Source: Mycobacterium sp. DL (GTDB taxonomy: Bacteria > Actinomycetota > Actinomycetes > Mycobacteriales > Mycobacteriaceae). Taken from it: a DNA stretch of 64,000 nucleotides. The translations under genes and the position numbers were made by a program. The stretch is from positions 4,898,001 to 4,962,000 of the forward strand of contig NZ_CP155796.1 of NCBI RefSeq assembly GCF_039729195.1, written 5' to 3'. Shown here in pieces: positions 33,998-42,244 of this stretch. The first letter of the stretch is position 1, and each line of letters starts with the position of its first letter. The notes under the pieces were generated by a model. The model searched no databases, was not told the origin of the DNA, and was given only the letters and a program-made list of their open reading frames with translations.

Positions 33998-35586
33998 GAA
34001 TTCGCCACCGTCACTGTCACGACCGAACCGTAGGTCACGTCAGCGGTCAGCACGCCGCGGTGGCGCTGGACCACCTGGGCCACCAATGCCAGCCCCAGCC
34101 CGTGCTGTTCGGTGTCGGCGCTCGACTTCGTCGAGTACCCGCGCTGCATAGCATTCTGAAAAGTGCTGGTGTCCATGCCTTCTCCGCTGTCGGCCACCCG
34201 GATCAACAGTCCGTCGGCATCCTGGGTGACGGTGACCTCCACCCACGGATCCGCGCGGTCGCACGCCTCCATCGCGTTGTCGATCAGGTTGCCGAGCACA
34301 GTGACCATCTCCTGACCCGTCAGCAGCAGTTCGTCGGTGTCGGCGGGCAGGTGGGTGTCCTCGGTGACGGTCAACTCGATGCCACGCTCGTCGGCCTGGG
34401 CCGACTTCCCCAGCAGCAGCGCGACCAGCGCAGGCTCGCCCACGTCGTGCGACAGCCTGTCGACGAGCTGTTGGGACAGTGCGAGTTCCGCGGTCGCGAA
34501 CTCGACAGCTTCCTCGGCGCGGCCCATCTCCACCATGGTCACGATGGTGTGCAGCTTGTTCGCGGCCTCGTGCGCCTGCGACCGCAGTGAGTCGGTGAGC
34601 ACCTTGAGCGAGTTGAGTTCGCCGAGCGCGCCCTGCAATTCGGTCCGGTCCCGGATGGTGACCACCTCCGAACCGGTGGTGTCGGCTCCCCCCGGGTTGT
34701 GGACGGGGGAGCGGTTGACCACCAGAACCCGGTCGTCGGTCACGTGGATCTCGTCACGGGCGCCGGGATTGTAGGTGCGCAGGAACTCCGGTAGTTCCGA
34801 CTGTTCGACCTCACCCGGGGGCAGCGCCAGCAGGCGCCGTGCTTCGTCGTTGACCAGAGCGATGCCGCTGCGATCGAGCACGACCAGACCCTCGGACACC
34901 GAGTGCAGGATGGCGTCGTGGTGTTCGTACATCACCCGCAGTTCGTCGGGGCGCAACCCGTGGGTCTGCCTCAGCAGCCGGCGCCTGATCGCCCACACCC
35001 CGACCAACGAAACCGCCAGAGCGCCAAGGCCTACCGCCGCGATCACCGGCCACTGTGCGCGCCATCGGTCGGCCAGGCTGCGCTGCAGGATCCCCGCCGA
35101 CACCACCCCGACGATGTCGCCCGCGGAGTTGCGCACCGGGGCCACCGCGCGGATCGAGGAACCCAGCGTGCCGGTGTACACCTCGGTGAACGTCTCACCG
35201 CGCAGCGCAGGCTCGATGGTGCCGAGATAGTCGCCGCCGATCTGTGTCGGGTCGGTGTGGGTGAACCGGGTCCGATCCGGCGCCATGATCGTGATGAACG
35301 CGATGTCGGTGTGTGCCCGTACCGCCTCGGTGACCGGTTGCAGGATCTCGGTGGCACGGCCGGTCTCGATGGCCTCTGCCGTGGACGGCGAATCGGCCAG
35401 GGCGGAGGCGATTCCCAACACCTGCCCCTCGGCTGCCACGTCGCCGTCCTGACGCGCGTCGATCAGGGCGAGTGCGCTTCCGGCGGCCACGATCAGTGCG
35501 ATCACCAGGATCTGCAGCGCGATCGCCTGGCCGGCCAGCGACCGCGGCCACGCCGGGCGGCGCAGCGGCGATCGAGTCTGTCGCAT
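33994..35586 (-). CDS. Sensor histidine kinase, CitA/DcuS type
   Basis: A 530-residue membrane kinase. Transmembrane helices at about 20-42 and 181-200 flank an extracellular PDC/PAS sensor (AFITIMAPDRTRFTHTDPTQIGGDY ... IRAVAPVRNSAGDIVGVVSAG), the layout used by CitA/DcuS to bind carboxylates. A cytosolic PAS (about 215-310) leads to the His box SQAHEAANKLHT with H339. N (NLIDNAMEA), G1 (DSGEGM) and G2 (HGLGLAL) boxes complete the ATP-binding domain. It is coupled to the response regulator by ATGA and divergent from dctA, so the ligand is probably succinate, fumarate or malate. Confidence 0.92.
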   Translation of the reverse strand: MRQTRSPLRRPAWPRSLAGQAIALQILVIALIVAAGSALALIDARQDGDVAAEGQVLGIASALADSPSTAEAIETGRATEILQPVTEAVRAHTDIAFITIMAPDRTRFTHTDPTQIGGDYLGTIEPALRGETFTEVYTGTLGSSIRAVAPVRNSAGDIVGVVSAGILQRSLADRWRAQWPVIAAVGLGALAVSLVGVWAIRRRLLRQTHGLRPDELRVMYEHHDAILHSVSEGLVVLDRSGIALVNDEARRLLALPPGEVEQSELPEFLRTYNPGARDEIHVTDDRVLVVNRSPVHNPGGADTTGSEVVTIRDRTELQGALGELNSLKVLTDSLRSQAHEAANKLHTIVTMVEMGRAEEAVEFATAELALSQQLVDRLSHDVGEPALVALLLGKSAQADERGIELTVTEDTHLPADTDELLLTGQEMVTVLGNLIDNAMEACDRADPWVEVTVTQDADGLLIRVADSGEGMDTSTFQNAMQRGYSTKSSADTEQHGLGLALVAQVVQRHRGVLTADVTYGSVVTVTVANS

Positions 35587-35626
35587 TCTTCTCCGGCCTC
35601 CGTGGATGAACGTAATGCACTAATAC

Positions 35627-35640
35627 GTGACCTGGCTCAC
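35627..35640. promoter_or_regulatory. CRP/GlxR-type site upstream of dctA
   Basis: GTGA-CCTGGC-TCAC is a perfect palindromic core of the cAMP-receptor-protein site (TGTGA-N6-TCACA), 57 bp before the dctA start and 41 bp before the kinase start. Confidence 0.55.
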
Positions 35641-35697
35641 GGTCTCGCTGAACATCCTTACAGACCACAACGCCAACCCGACCCTGGAGGAACCGCT

Positions 35698-37077
35698 ATG
35701 ACGACCACGATGGACAAACCGCCGGAGGCGGAGGCGCCCAAGCGCCGCGACCGTACCCACTGGCTCTACATCGCGGTGATCATCGCGGTGATCGCCGGTG
35801 TCGGGGTCGGCATCTTCGCGCCTGAGGTCGGCAAGAGCGTCGGTGTCCTGGGCACGATGTTCGTCGCGCTGATCAAGATGATGATCGCCCCGGTCATCTT
35901 CTGCACGATCGTGTTGGGCATCGGATCGGTACGCAAGGCGGCGACCGTGGGCAAGGTCGGCGGTCTGGCCTTCGTGTACTTCCTGGTGATGTCCACCTTC
36001 GCGCTGGCCATCGGTCTGGTGGTGGGTAACCTGCTGCACCCCGGCAGCGGCCTGAACCTCACCGAGACCTCGGGCAAGGGCGCCGAACTGGCCGAGAAGG
36101 CCCATGAATCCGGTGGCCTGCTCGACTTCGTCCAGGGGATCATCCCGACGTCGCTGTTCTCGGCGCTCACCGAGGGCAGCGTGCTGCAGGCGCTGTTCGT
36201 CGCACTGCTGGTCGGTTTTGCGCTTCAGGGCCTGGGCTCTGCGGGTCAGCCGATCCTGCGCGGGATCGAGCACCTGCAGAAGCTGGTGTTCAAGGTGCTC
36301 GTCATGATCCTGTGGCTGGCCCCGATCGGCGCATTCGGCGCGATCGCCAACGTGGTCGGCCAGACCGGCTGGGCCGCGGTCGGACAGCTGATGGCGTTGA
36401 TGCTCGGCTTCTATCTGACCTGCACGATCTTCGTGTTCGGAGTGCTCGGCTCACTACTGCGGGTCGTCTCGGGCGTGTCCATCTTCAAGCTGGTGCGCTA
36501 CCTGGCCCGCGAATACCTGCTCATCGTCTCGACGTCCTCGTCGGAGTCGGCACTACCCCGCCTGATCGCCAAGATGGAACACCTCGGTGTCGACCGTTCC
36601 ACCGTCGGCGTCGTGGTCCCCACCGGCTACTCGTTCAACCTGGACGGCACCGCGATCTACCTGACGATGGCGTCGCTGTTCATCGCCGGCGCCCTCGGCG
36701 ACCCGTTGACCGTCAGCGAGCAGATCGGCCTGCTGGTGTTCATGATCGTCGCCTCCAAGGGGGCGGCGGGAGTGACCGGAGCCGGACTGGCCACGCTGGC
36801 CGGCGGGCTGCAGGCGCACCGGCCCGACCTGCTCGACGGCGTCGGCCTGATCGTCGGCATCGACCGCTTCATGTCCGAGGCGCGGGCGTTGACCAACTTC
36901 TCCGGCAACGCGGTGGCCACCTTGCTGGTCGGGTCGTGGACGAAGACCATCGACAAGGACAAGGTGAACAACGTTCTGGCGGGTCAGGATCCGTTCGACG
37001 AACTCACCATGCTGGACGACGATCACGGCTCACGCGCTGACGAGCCGCCGCAGGCGAAGGTCCCTGCGACGGTGTAG
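35698..37077 (+). CDS. dctA: C4-dicarboxylate:cation symporter
   Basis: A 459-residue transporter of the DAACS family. It has eight or so transmembrane helices and the conserved re-entrant loop and helix motifs LIVSTSSSESALPRLI, VVPTGYSFNLDGTAIYLT, SKGAAGVTGAG and the late ARALTNFSGNAVATLLV. It imports succinate, fumarate or malate with protons or sodium. The start at 35698 has TGGAGGA; the ORF extension to 34903 runs antisense through the kinase gene and is rejected. It is divergent from its presumed two-component regulator. Confidence 0.95.
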   Translation: MTTTMDKPPEAEAPKRRDRTHWLYIAVIIAVIAGVGVGIFAPEVGKSVGVLGTMFVALIKMMIAPVIFCTIVLGIGSVRKAATVGKVGGLAFVYFLVMSTFALAIGLVVGNLLHPGSGLNLTETSGKGAELAEKAHESGGLLDFVQGIIPTSLFSALTEGSVLQALFVALLVGFALQGLGSAGQPILRGIEHLQKLVFKVLVMILWLAPIGAFGAIANVVGQTGWAAVGQLMALMLGFYLTCTIFVFGVLGSLLRVVSGVSIFKLVRYLAREYLLIVSTSSSESALPRLIAKMEHLGVDRSTVGVVVPTGYSFNLDGTAIYLTMASLFIAGALGDPLTVSEQIGLLVFMIVASKGAAGVTGAGLATLAGGLQAHRPDLLDGVGLIVGIDRFMSEARALTNFSGNAVATLLVGSWTKTIDKDKVNNVLAGQDPFDELTMLDDDHGSRADEPPQAKVPATV

Positions 37078-37089
37078 AGCGCGTTTCCC

Positions 37090-37149
37090 GCCGAGAGTAC
37101 GGTTTCTGACGATTTCAGCTCGAAATCCGTCAGAAACCGTACTTTCGGC
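37090..37149 (+). terminator. Very long hairpin between dctA and the convergent gene
   Basis: The arms at 37090-37116 and 37122-37149 pair over about 27 bp with one bulged base (37128), one G-T pair and a 5-nt loop (37117-37121). The core is AGTACGGTTTCTGAC/GTCAGAAACCGTACT. It sits between the dctA stop and the convergent gene's stop, consistent with a bidirectional terminator. The length and near-perfection also fit a mobile palindromic repeat. Confidence 0.7.
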
Positions 37150-37152
37150 CTT

Positions 37153-37458
37153 TCAGCCGGTGCAGTCCAGCGAGACCGAGATCGTCTGGCGGACCACCAC
37201 TTCGATCACGCCCCGGCCGCCGTAATGGCGGCCGTGTCCGTCGTCGTCGATGAACTCGGTCTGCTGCTGGGGATTGCGGATGTCGGTGACGACGCATTCA
37301 CCGATCGGCTTGTTGCCGATCCGGTCGATGTTGACGTAGTAGCCGGCCAGCTCGAGCTGTTCGATGACTTCCCACGGGTTCTGCTGATCGGCTGCGGCCG
37401 GACCGGCCGGGCCGTATACGGCGCCGAGCAGAGCGGCGAGTACCCATGCTGTGCGCAT
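37153..37458 (-). CDS. Small secreted protein, paralog of 25330-25635
   Basis: A 101-residue exported protein: signal peptide MRTAWVLAALLGAVYGPAGPAAA, then EVIEQLELAGYYVNIDRIGNKPIGECVVTDIRN ... QTISVSLDCTG. It shares the QL/G/V/RIG/P/EC/T/RN/VSLDC framework with the gene at 25330 but has a His/Gly-rich insert. Its function is unknown. Confidence 0.78.
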   Translation of the reverse strand: MRTAWVLAALLGAVYGPAGPAAADQQNPWEVIEQLELAGYYVNIDRIGNKPIGECVVTDIRNPQQQTEFIDDDGHGRHYGGRGVIEVVVRQTISVSLDCTG

Positions 37459-37535
37459 ACCGCGCCTCCGTCTACCCCGACCTACTCCTCATATCGCCGG
37501 TATCGGGTGAGACGTTTCGCCGTCGACAGATAGCC

Positions 37536-38735
37536 TCAGCGTTCGGCGCGCTGGTAGGCGGTGACGACAGCGGCGCCGCCCAGTCCGATGTTGTGCTGCA
37601 GCGCAGCGGTGACACCGTCGACCTGGCGCTTGTCGGCGGTACCGCGCAACTGCCAGGTCAGCTCACTGCACTGCGCCAGGCCCGTCGCGCCGAGCGGGTG
37701 GCCTTTGGAGATCAGCCCGCCCGACGGATTGACGACCCACCGGCCACCGTAGGTGGTGTCGTTGGCGTCGATCAGCTCGGGCGCCTCACCCGGTCCGCAC
37801 AGGCCGAGGGCTTCGTAGAGCAGCAGCTCGTTGGCCGAGAAGCAGTCGTGCAGCTCGATCACCTGGAAGTCCTCGGGGCCCAGCCCGGACTGCTGGTAAA
37901 CCTGTTGGGAGGCTTGAACGTTCATATCGTGGCCGATGACGTTCGCGGCGCTGCCGTCGAAGGTCGACGCGAAGTCGGTGGTCATCGCCTGTCCGACGAT
38001 CTCGACGGCCTGCCCGGCCAGATCGTGCTCGTTGACGTAGTCCTCACTGACCAGCACGACCGCCGCGGACCCGTCCGAGGTCGGCGAGCACTGCAGCTTG
38101 GTCAGCGGATCGGAGATCATCTTGGCGCCGAGGATGTCGTCGAGGGTGTACTCGTCCTGAAACTGTGCGTAAGGATTGTTCACCGAATGCTTGTGGTTCT
38201 TGTAGCCGATCTTCGCAAAATGCTCAGCGGTGGTGCCGTACTTCTTCATGTGCTCGCGGCCTGCGGCGCCGAACATCCACGGCGCCACCGGGAACTGCAT
38301 CTCATCGATCTCGTTGAGCGCCAGGATGTGTCGCTTCATCGGTGACTCGCGGTCGTCGGCGCCACCGCCCAGCGAGCCCGGCTGCATCTTCTCGAAGCCC
38401 AGAGCGAGCACACAGTCCGCGAGGCCGCCGCGAATGGCCTGGGCGCCCAGGTACAGCGCCGTCGATCCGGTCGAACAGTTGTTGTTGACGTTGACGATCG
38501 GGATGCCCGTCATCCCGAGTTCGTAGAGGGCACGTTGTCCCGACGTCGAATCGCCCGAGCAGTACCCGACGTAGCCCTGCTGGATCTCGCTGTAGTCGAT
38601 GCCGGCGTCCTGCAACGCCTTGGTGCCCGACTCGTTGGCCATCTGGGGGTAGTCCCAACCTTCGCGTCGACCCGGCTTCTCGAACTTCGTCATGCCGACG
38701 CCGACGACGAACACGCGGTTTCTGGCGTTGCCCAT
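37536..38735 (-). CDS. Lipid-transfer protein / SCPx-type thiolase (Rv1627c type)
   Basis: A 399-residue thiolase-fold protein. Family motifs: [15 protein letters not shown] at the start, [13 protein letters not shown] with the active-site Cys, HDCFSANEL, and [17 protein letters not shown] near the end. These are the features of the sterol-carrier-protein-X-like thiolases called lipid-transfer proteins in mycobacteria. Several act in aldol cleavage or thiolysis of sterol side chains. M. tuberculosis Rv1627c is the closest I recognise. It is a single gene with no obvious partner here. Confidence 0.85.
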   Translation of the reverse strand: MGNARNRVFVVGVGMTKFEKPGRREGWDYPQMANESGTKALQDAGIDYSEIQQGYVGYCSGDSTSGQRALYELGMTGIPIVNVNNNCSTGSTALYLGAQAIRGGLADCVLALGFEKMQPGSLGGGADDRESPMKRHILALNEIDEMQFPVAPWMFGAAGREHMKKYGTTAEHFAKIGYKNHKHSVNNPYAQFQDEYTLDDILGAKMISDPLTKLQCSPTSDGSAAVVLVSEDYVNEHDLAGQAVEIVGQAMTTDFASTFDGSAANVIGHDMNVQASQQVYQQSGLGPEDFQVIELHDCFSANELLLYEALGLCGPGEAPELIDANDTTYGGRWVVNPSGGLISKGHPLGATGLAQCSELTWQLRGTADKRQVDGVTAALQHNIGLGGAAVVTAYQRAER

Positions 38736-38786
38736 GGGAGTCCCCTACCTTCGCTGCTCTGCGGTCCATCACCGTACCGCGCCAGA

Positions 38787-39617
38787 TCAGCCGTACTGCA
38801 GCCACCAGTTGTGCAGCTCTTCGAGGTCCGGCCCCTGGGCGTCGGCGAGCAACAGGTTCTCGTCGTTGGTCCAGACGACGTCGGGTCTGTCGTTGTAGGT
38901 GCCGCAGGCGATCTGGCCAGCGACCTGATCGGGGGTCTCGGTGTAGTGCCATGTCGTGGGGGAGTCGACTCCGCTTCCCGGGCACTCCAACAGCTCGGAG
39001 TTCACCCTGACCGCTTCGCCGAAGCCGGCGTCGAGTGCGGAGGGGTCGCCGAACAGCGAGTACCGAGTGCTCTGCGGCCCGCCCGGAGTGGTTGCCGGAC
39101 CACAGTCCACCGTGGCCAGTGCCGTGCCGGCAGGCGGACTGATCGGCTCGCAGTTCGAGCTGTCGTGGCCCGCTGACAACAGCGCCATCAGCTGGCTGTC
39201 GTAGGAGTCCGTCGGCGGTGGCGGTGCTGCGGTGGTGGTCCTGGTGCGACGGGTCGGTTCACTGGAGGTGGTGGGTTCCGACGGGCTACTGGTGGGGGTG
39301 GCCATCGGCCGCGGCGCCGAGTCGTCCGGCTTGAGCATCCACCAGATGCCGAGTCCGCTCACGGCGACGACGAACACGGCTGCCACCGAGAGGAGCACTA
39401 TCAGTGGGGCTTTGGAACCGCCGCTGCCAGGTGGCGGCGGCGGCGGACCCCAACCCGGCGGTGGACCGGACGGCGGTGGACCGGGTGGCGGGGGCGGCGG
39501 ACCCCAACCCGGCGGCGGCCCGGGCGGTGGTGGGCCGGGCGGCGGCGGGCCGGGCGGTGGTGGGCCGGGCGGCGGCGGCATCGGTGGGGGTGGCGATTCC
39601 CGCGGGGGATCGGTCAT
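38787..39617 (-). CDS. Proline-rich single-pass membrane protein
   Basis: A 276-residue protein. Residues 1-65 are almost pure PPPPG and PPGWG repeats in the cytosol. One transmembrane helix (about 70-95, APLIVLLSVAAVFVVAVSGLGIWWML) is followed by a Ser/Thr/Pro linker and an extracellular domain of about 135 residues with four Cys (CEPIS, DCGPA, ECPGS, ACGTY). The layout resembles mycobacterial Pro-rich membrane proteins with kinase-type sensor domains. The function is unknown. Confidence 0.75.
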   Translation of the reverse strand: MTDPPRESPPPPMPPPPGPPPPGPPPPGPPPPGPPPGWGPPPPPPGPPPSGPPPGWGPPPPPPGSGGSKAPLIVLLSVAAVFVVAVSGLGIWWMLKPDDSAPRPMATPTSSPSEPTTSSEPTRRTRTTTAAPPPPTDSYDSQLMALLSAGHDSSNCEPISPPAGTALATVDCGPATTPGGPQSTRYSLFGDPSALDAGFGEAVRVNSELLECPGSGVDSPTTWHYTETPDQVAGQIACGTYNDRPDVVWTNDENLLLADAQGPDLEELHNWWLQYG

Positions 39618-39740
39618 CGTCGCTCCTCAGATGTGTTTTCTACCGGCGAACACACCTTAATGCCGGGCGCGAACACGCACATGGTCAACGGGGTTGCCGG
39701 TTTTACGTCCGCCGGCGTCCCCGGGTGGTGTAGATCTGAA

Positions 39741-39754
39741 TAGAACGTGTTCTA
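39741..39754. promoter_or_regulatory. KstR operator
   Basis: TAGAAC-GT-GTTCTA is a perfect palindrome that fits the KstR consensus TNNAACNNGTTNNA exactly. It lies 23 bp upstream of the start of the downstream oxidoreductase gene, so KstR repression that is relieved by cholesterol metabolites is expected. Confidence 0.8.
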
Positions 39755-39777
39755 GTTTTGTTTCGGGAGGAGTACAG

Positions 39778-40827
39778 ATGGCCCTGCGCGTCGTGCAGTG
39801 GGCAACCGGCGGAGTCGGTGTGGCCGCAGTCAAGGGTGTGCTCGAGCATCCCGATCTCGAACTCGTCGGGTGCTGGGTGCACTCCCCGGCCAAGGCGGGC
39901 CACGACGTCGGCCAGCTCGTAGGCACCGACCTTCTCGGTGTGACCGCGACCGACAGTGTCGAGGAGATCCTGGCGCTGGACGCCGACGCGGTGATCTACA
40001 CCCCGCTGATGGGAAATCCGGACGAGGTCGCGTCGCTGTTGAGATCGGGCAAGAACGTGATCACCCCGGTCGGTTGGCTGTATCCCAGCGAACGCAGCGG
40101 CGCGCCACTGCGGCAGGCGGCGCTGGAAGGCAACACCACGCTGCACGGCACCGGCATTGCGCCCGGCGGCATCAGCGAGAAGTTCCCGTTGATGTTGTCG
40201 GCCATGTCGACCGGGGTGACGTTCGTGCGCGCCGAGGAGTACTCGGATCTGCGCACCTATGAAGCACCCGATGTGCTGCGTCACGTCATGGGCTTCGGCG
40301 AGACGCCGGACAAGGCGCTGACCGGTCCGATGCAGAAGATGCTCGACGCGGGGTTCATCCAGGCCGTGCGAATGTGTGTGGACCAGTTGGGGTTCGCCGC
40401 GGATCCCAAGGTGCGCGCCACCCAGGAGATCGCGGTCGCCACGGCAACCATCGACTCCCCGATGGGCCCGATCGAACCCGGACAGGTCGCCGGCCGCAAG
40501 TTCCACTGGGAGGCGCTCGCCGACGGCGAAGTCGTGGTGCGGGTGACGGTCAACTGGTTGATGGGTGAGGACGATCTGGACCCCGCATGGTCATTCGGCC
40601 CGGAGGGGCAGCGCTACGAGATGGAGGTCCGCGGGAACCCCGACTTCACCGTGTCGGTGAAGGGATTCCAATCCGAGGTCGGCGGTGAAGGTCCGGAGTA
40701 CGGCGTCGTCGGCACCGCCGCGCACTGCGTGAACTCGGTGCCCGCGGTGTGCGCGGCTCCCGCCGGCATCTCGACCTACCTGGACCTGCCGCTGATCAGC
40801 GGCAAGGCCGCCCCGCGCTTCCGCTGA
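39778..40827 (+). CDS. NAD(P)-dependent dehydrogenase, DapB-fold (Rv1059 type)
   Basis: A 349-residue protein. The N-terminal LRVVQWATGGVGVAAVKGVLEHPDLELVGCWVHSPAKAGHD is a Rossmann nucleotide-binding region, as in dihydrodipicolinate reductase-like and 2,4-diaminopentanoate dehydrogenase-like enzymes. The C-terminal half is the substrate domain (GQVAGRKFHWEALADGEVVVRVTVNW). The start at 39778 follows GGGAGGAG; the upstream extension covers the operator. The KstR site and the position match M. tuberculosis Rv1059. A role in sterol or fatty-acid breakdown is inferred; the substrate is unknown. Confidence 0.85.
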   Translation: MALRVVQWATGGVGVAAVKGVLEHPDLELVGCWVHSPAKAGHDVGQLVGTDLLGVTATDSVEEILALDADAVIYTPLMGNPDEVASLLRSGKNVITPVGWLYPSERSGAPLRQAALEGNTTLHGTGIAPGGISEKFPLMLSAMSTGVTFVRAEEYSDLRTYEAPDVLRHVMGFGETPDKALTGPMQKMLDAGFIQAVRMCVDQLGFAADPKVRATQEIAVATATIDSPMGPIEPGQVAGRKFHWEALADGEVVVRVTVNWLMGEDDLDPAWSFGPEGQRYEMEVRGNPDFTVSVKGFQSEVGGEGPEYGVVGTAAHCVNSVPAVCAAPAGISTYLDLPLISGKAAPRFR

Positions 40828-40866
40828 GCCCTACGGAACGGGCCGCGACCGGGCTACCATCGGACG

Positions 40867-41340
40867 ATGCACGAGCCCCTGGTCGTCGAGCAGTCACGGG
40901 CAATCCCGGTGCGACCGGCCGATGCCTTCGACGGCACCGCGCCGATCTCGTTGCCGATGCTGTTCCGGCGCCGGTACGGGCCGATCCCACCGATCAAGGC
41001 GGTCGTGGATCAAACGGGTGACTGGGACGCCGTCGGGCAGAGTCGCACGGTCCTGCTCGCCGGTGGCGGCAGCATGCGTGAGCGGCTGACCGCCTTTGAT
41101 CCCCCGAACGGCTTCGGATATTCGCTCACCGACATCACCGGCCCGCTGAGTCCCCTGGTGAGCGCCATCGACGGCGAGTGGGTCTTCGACCCCGCCGGCA
41201 CAGGAACCAAGGTGACCTGGCGCTGGACCATCCACCCGAAATCCGGACTGACGCGGCCGGCACTGCCGGTGTTCGGCCGTCTCTGGCGCGGGTACGCGCG
41301 GCAGGCGCTCGAGGAACTGTCACACCAACTCGTGCCCTGA
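40867..41340 (+). CDS. SRPBCC-family protein (Rv1060 type)
   Basis: A 157-residue START-like protein (AIPVRPADAFDGTAPISLPMLFRRRYGPIPPIKAV ... GEWVFDPAGTGTKVTWRWTIHPKSG). It has the length I recall for Rv1060. The hydrophobic-cavity fold is inferred from the pattern of strands and the long C-terminal helix. It lies 39 bp after the dehydrogenase on the same strand. The ligand is unknown. Confidence 0.75.
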   Translation: MHEPLVVEQSRAIPVRPADAFDGTAPISLPMLFRRRYGPIPPIKAVVDQTGDWDAVGQSRTVLLAGGGSMRERLTAFDPPNGFGYSLTDITGPLSPLVSAIDGEWVFDPAGTGTKVTWRWTIHPKSGLTRPALPVFGRLWRGYARQALEELSHQLVP

Positions 41341-41380
41341 CCTCGAGCGGCGACACCAGCTCCTGGCACACTCGACCCTC

Positions 41381-42244
41381 GTGACGACTGACAAGCGCGC
41401 CCTGGTGCTCGCAGGCGGCGGACTGGCCGGTATCGCCTGGGAAACCGGTGTGCTGCTGGGGATTTGTGACGAGGCACCCGAAGCGGGCGAGGCACTGCTC
41501 GACTCCGACGTGCTCCTGGGAACCTCGGCAGGTTCCGCGGTCGCGGCCCAGATCGGTAGCGGCGTGCCGCTGACCGAGCTGTTCGCGCGGCAGGTGGCCC
41601 CGGGCGACTCGCACGAGATCAACCCCGGCGTGTCCATCGAGACGATCACCGGGTTGTTCCTCGACGCGATGCTCATCGCCGGCGCGACGAAGGCGGAGAA
41701 GCTGCAGAAGATCGGCGCGGTGGCCGCGGCCACCGAGACCGTCCCCGAATCGGTCCGCAGATCGGTGATCGCCCAGCGGCTGCCTTCCCATGAATGGCCG
41801 CAGCGGATGTTGCGTGTCACCGGGATCGACGTCGCCACAGGAGAACTGGAGGTCTTCGACAACGGGTCCGGTGTCGCCCTGGTGGATGCGGTGGCGGCGA
41901 GTTGCGCAGTGCCGGGAGTGTGGCCGCTGGTCACGATCGGTGATCGTCGCTTCATGGACGGTGGCGTGGGAAGCACGGTGAACATCGCGGTCGCGCGGGA
42001 CTGCGGTACCGCGGTCGTGCTGGTTCCCTCCGGAGCCGACTCACCGTCGCCGTGGGGGATGGCCGCAGCGGAGGAGATCAACACGTTTTCCGGTGAGACG
42101 CTGGCGGTGTTCGCAGATGCCGAATCGCTCGCCGCGTACGGGCCGAACCCGTTGGACCCGGCCTGCCGGGCACCGTCGGCGGAGGCGGGCCGGGTCCAGG
42201 GGCGTCGCGAAGCGCACCGGGTGGCCCGGTTCCTAGGGCTCTGA
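41381..42244 (+). CDS. Patatin-like phospholipase (Rv1062 type)
   Basis: A 287-residue lipid hydrolase. The oxyanion-hole GGGLAG (residues 12-17), the nucleophile elbow GTSAGS and the catalytic Asp in DGGVGS are all present. It probably hydrolyses membrane lipids or acyl esters. It starts at GTG 41381 and has no signal peptide. It converges on, and overlaps by 12 bp, a second patatin-like gene. The head-on patatin pair is the Rv1062/Rv1063c arrangement. Confidence 0.87.
   Translation: MTTDKRALVLAGGGLAGIAWETGVLLGICDEAPEAGEALLDSDVLLGTSAGSAVAAQIGSGVPLTELFARQVAPGDSHEINPGVSIETITGLFLDAMLIAGATKAEKLQKIGAVAAATETVPESVRRSVIAQRLPSHEWPQRMLRVTGIDVATGELEVFDNGSGVALVDAVAASCAVPGVWPLVTIGDRRFMDGGVGSTVNIAVARDCGTAVVLVPSGADSPSPWGMAAAEEINTFSGETLAVFADAESLAAYGPNPLDPACRAPSAEAGRVQGRREAHRVARFLGL

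Noticed and set aside
34903..35697. Upstream extension of dctA by 265 codons
   Set aside because: It lies antisense to the sensor kinase gene, while the ATG at 35698 has a strong ribosome site and gives the standard DctA N-terminus.
39400..39600. GC-rich tandem repeats (GGCGGTGG-type)
   Set aside because: These are the coding repeats of the Pro-rich protein's N-terminus, not a CRISPR array or separate repeat element.
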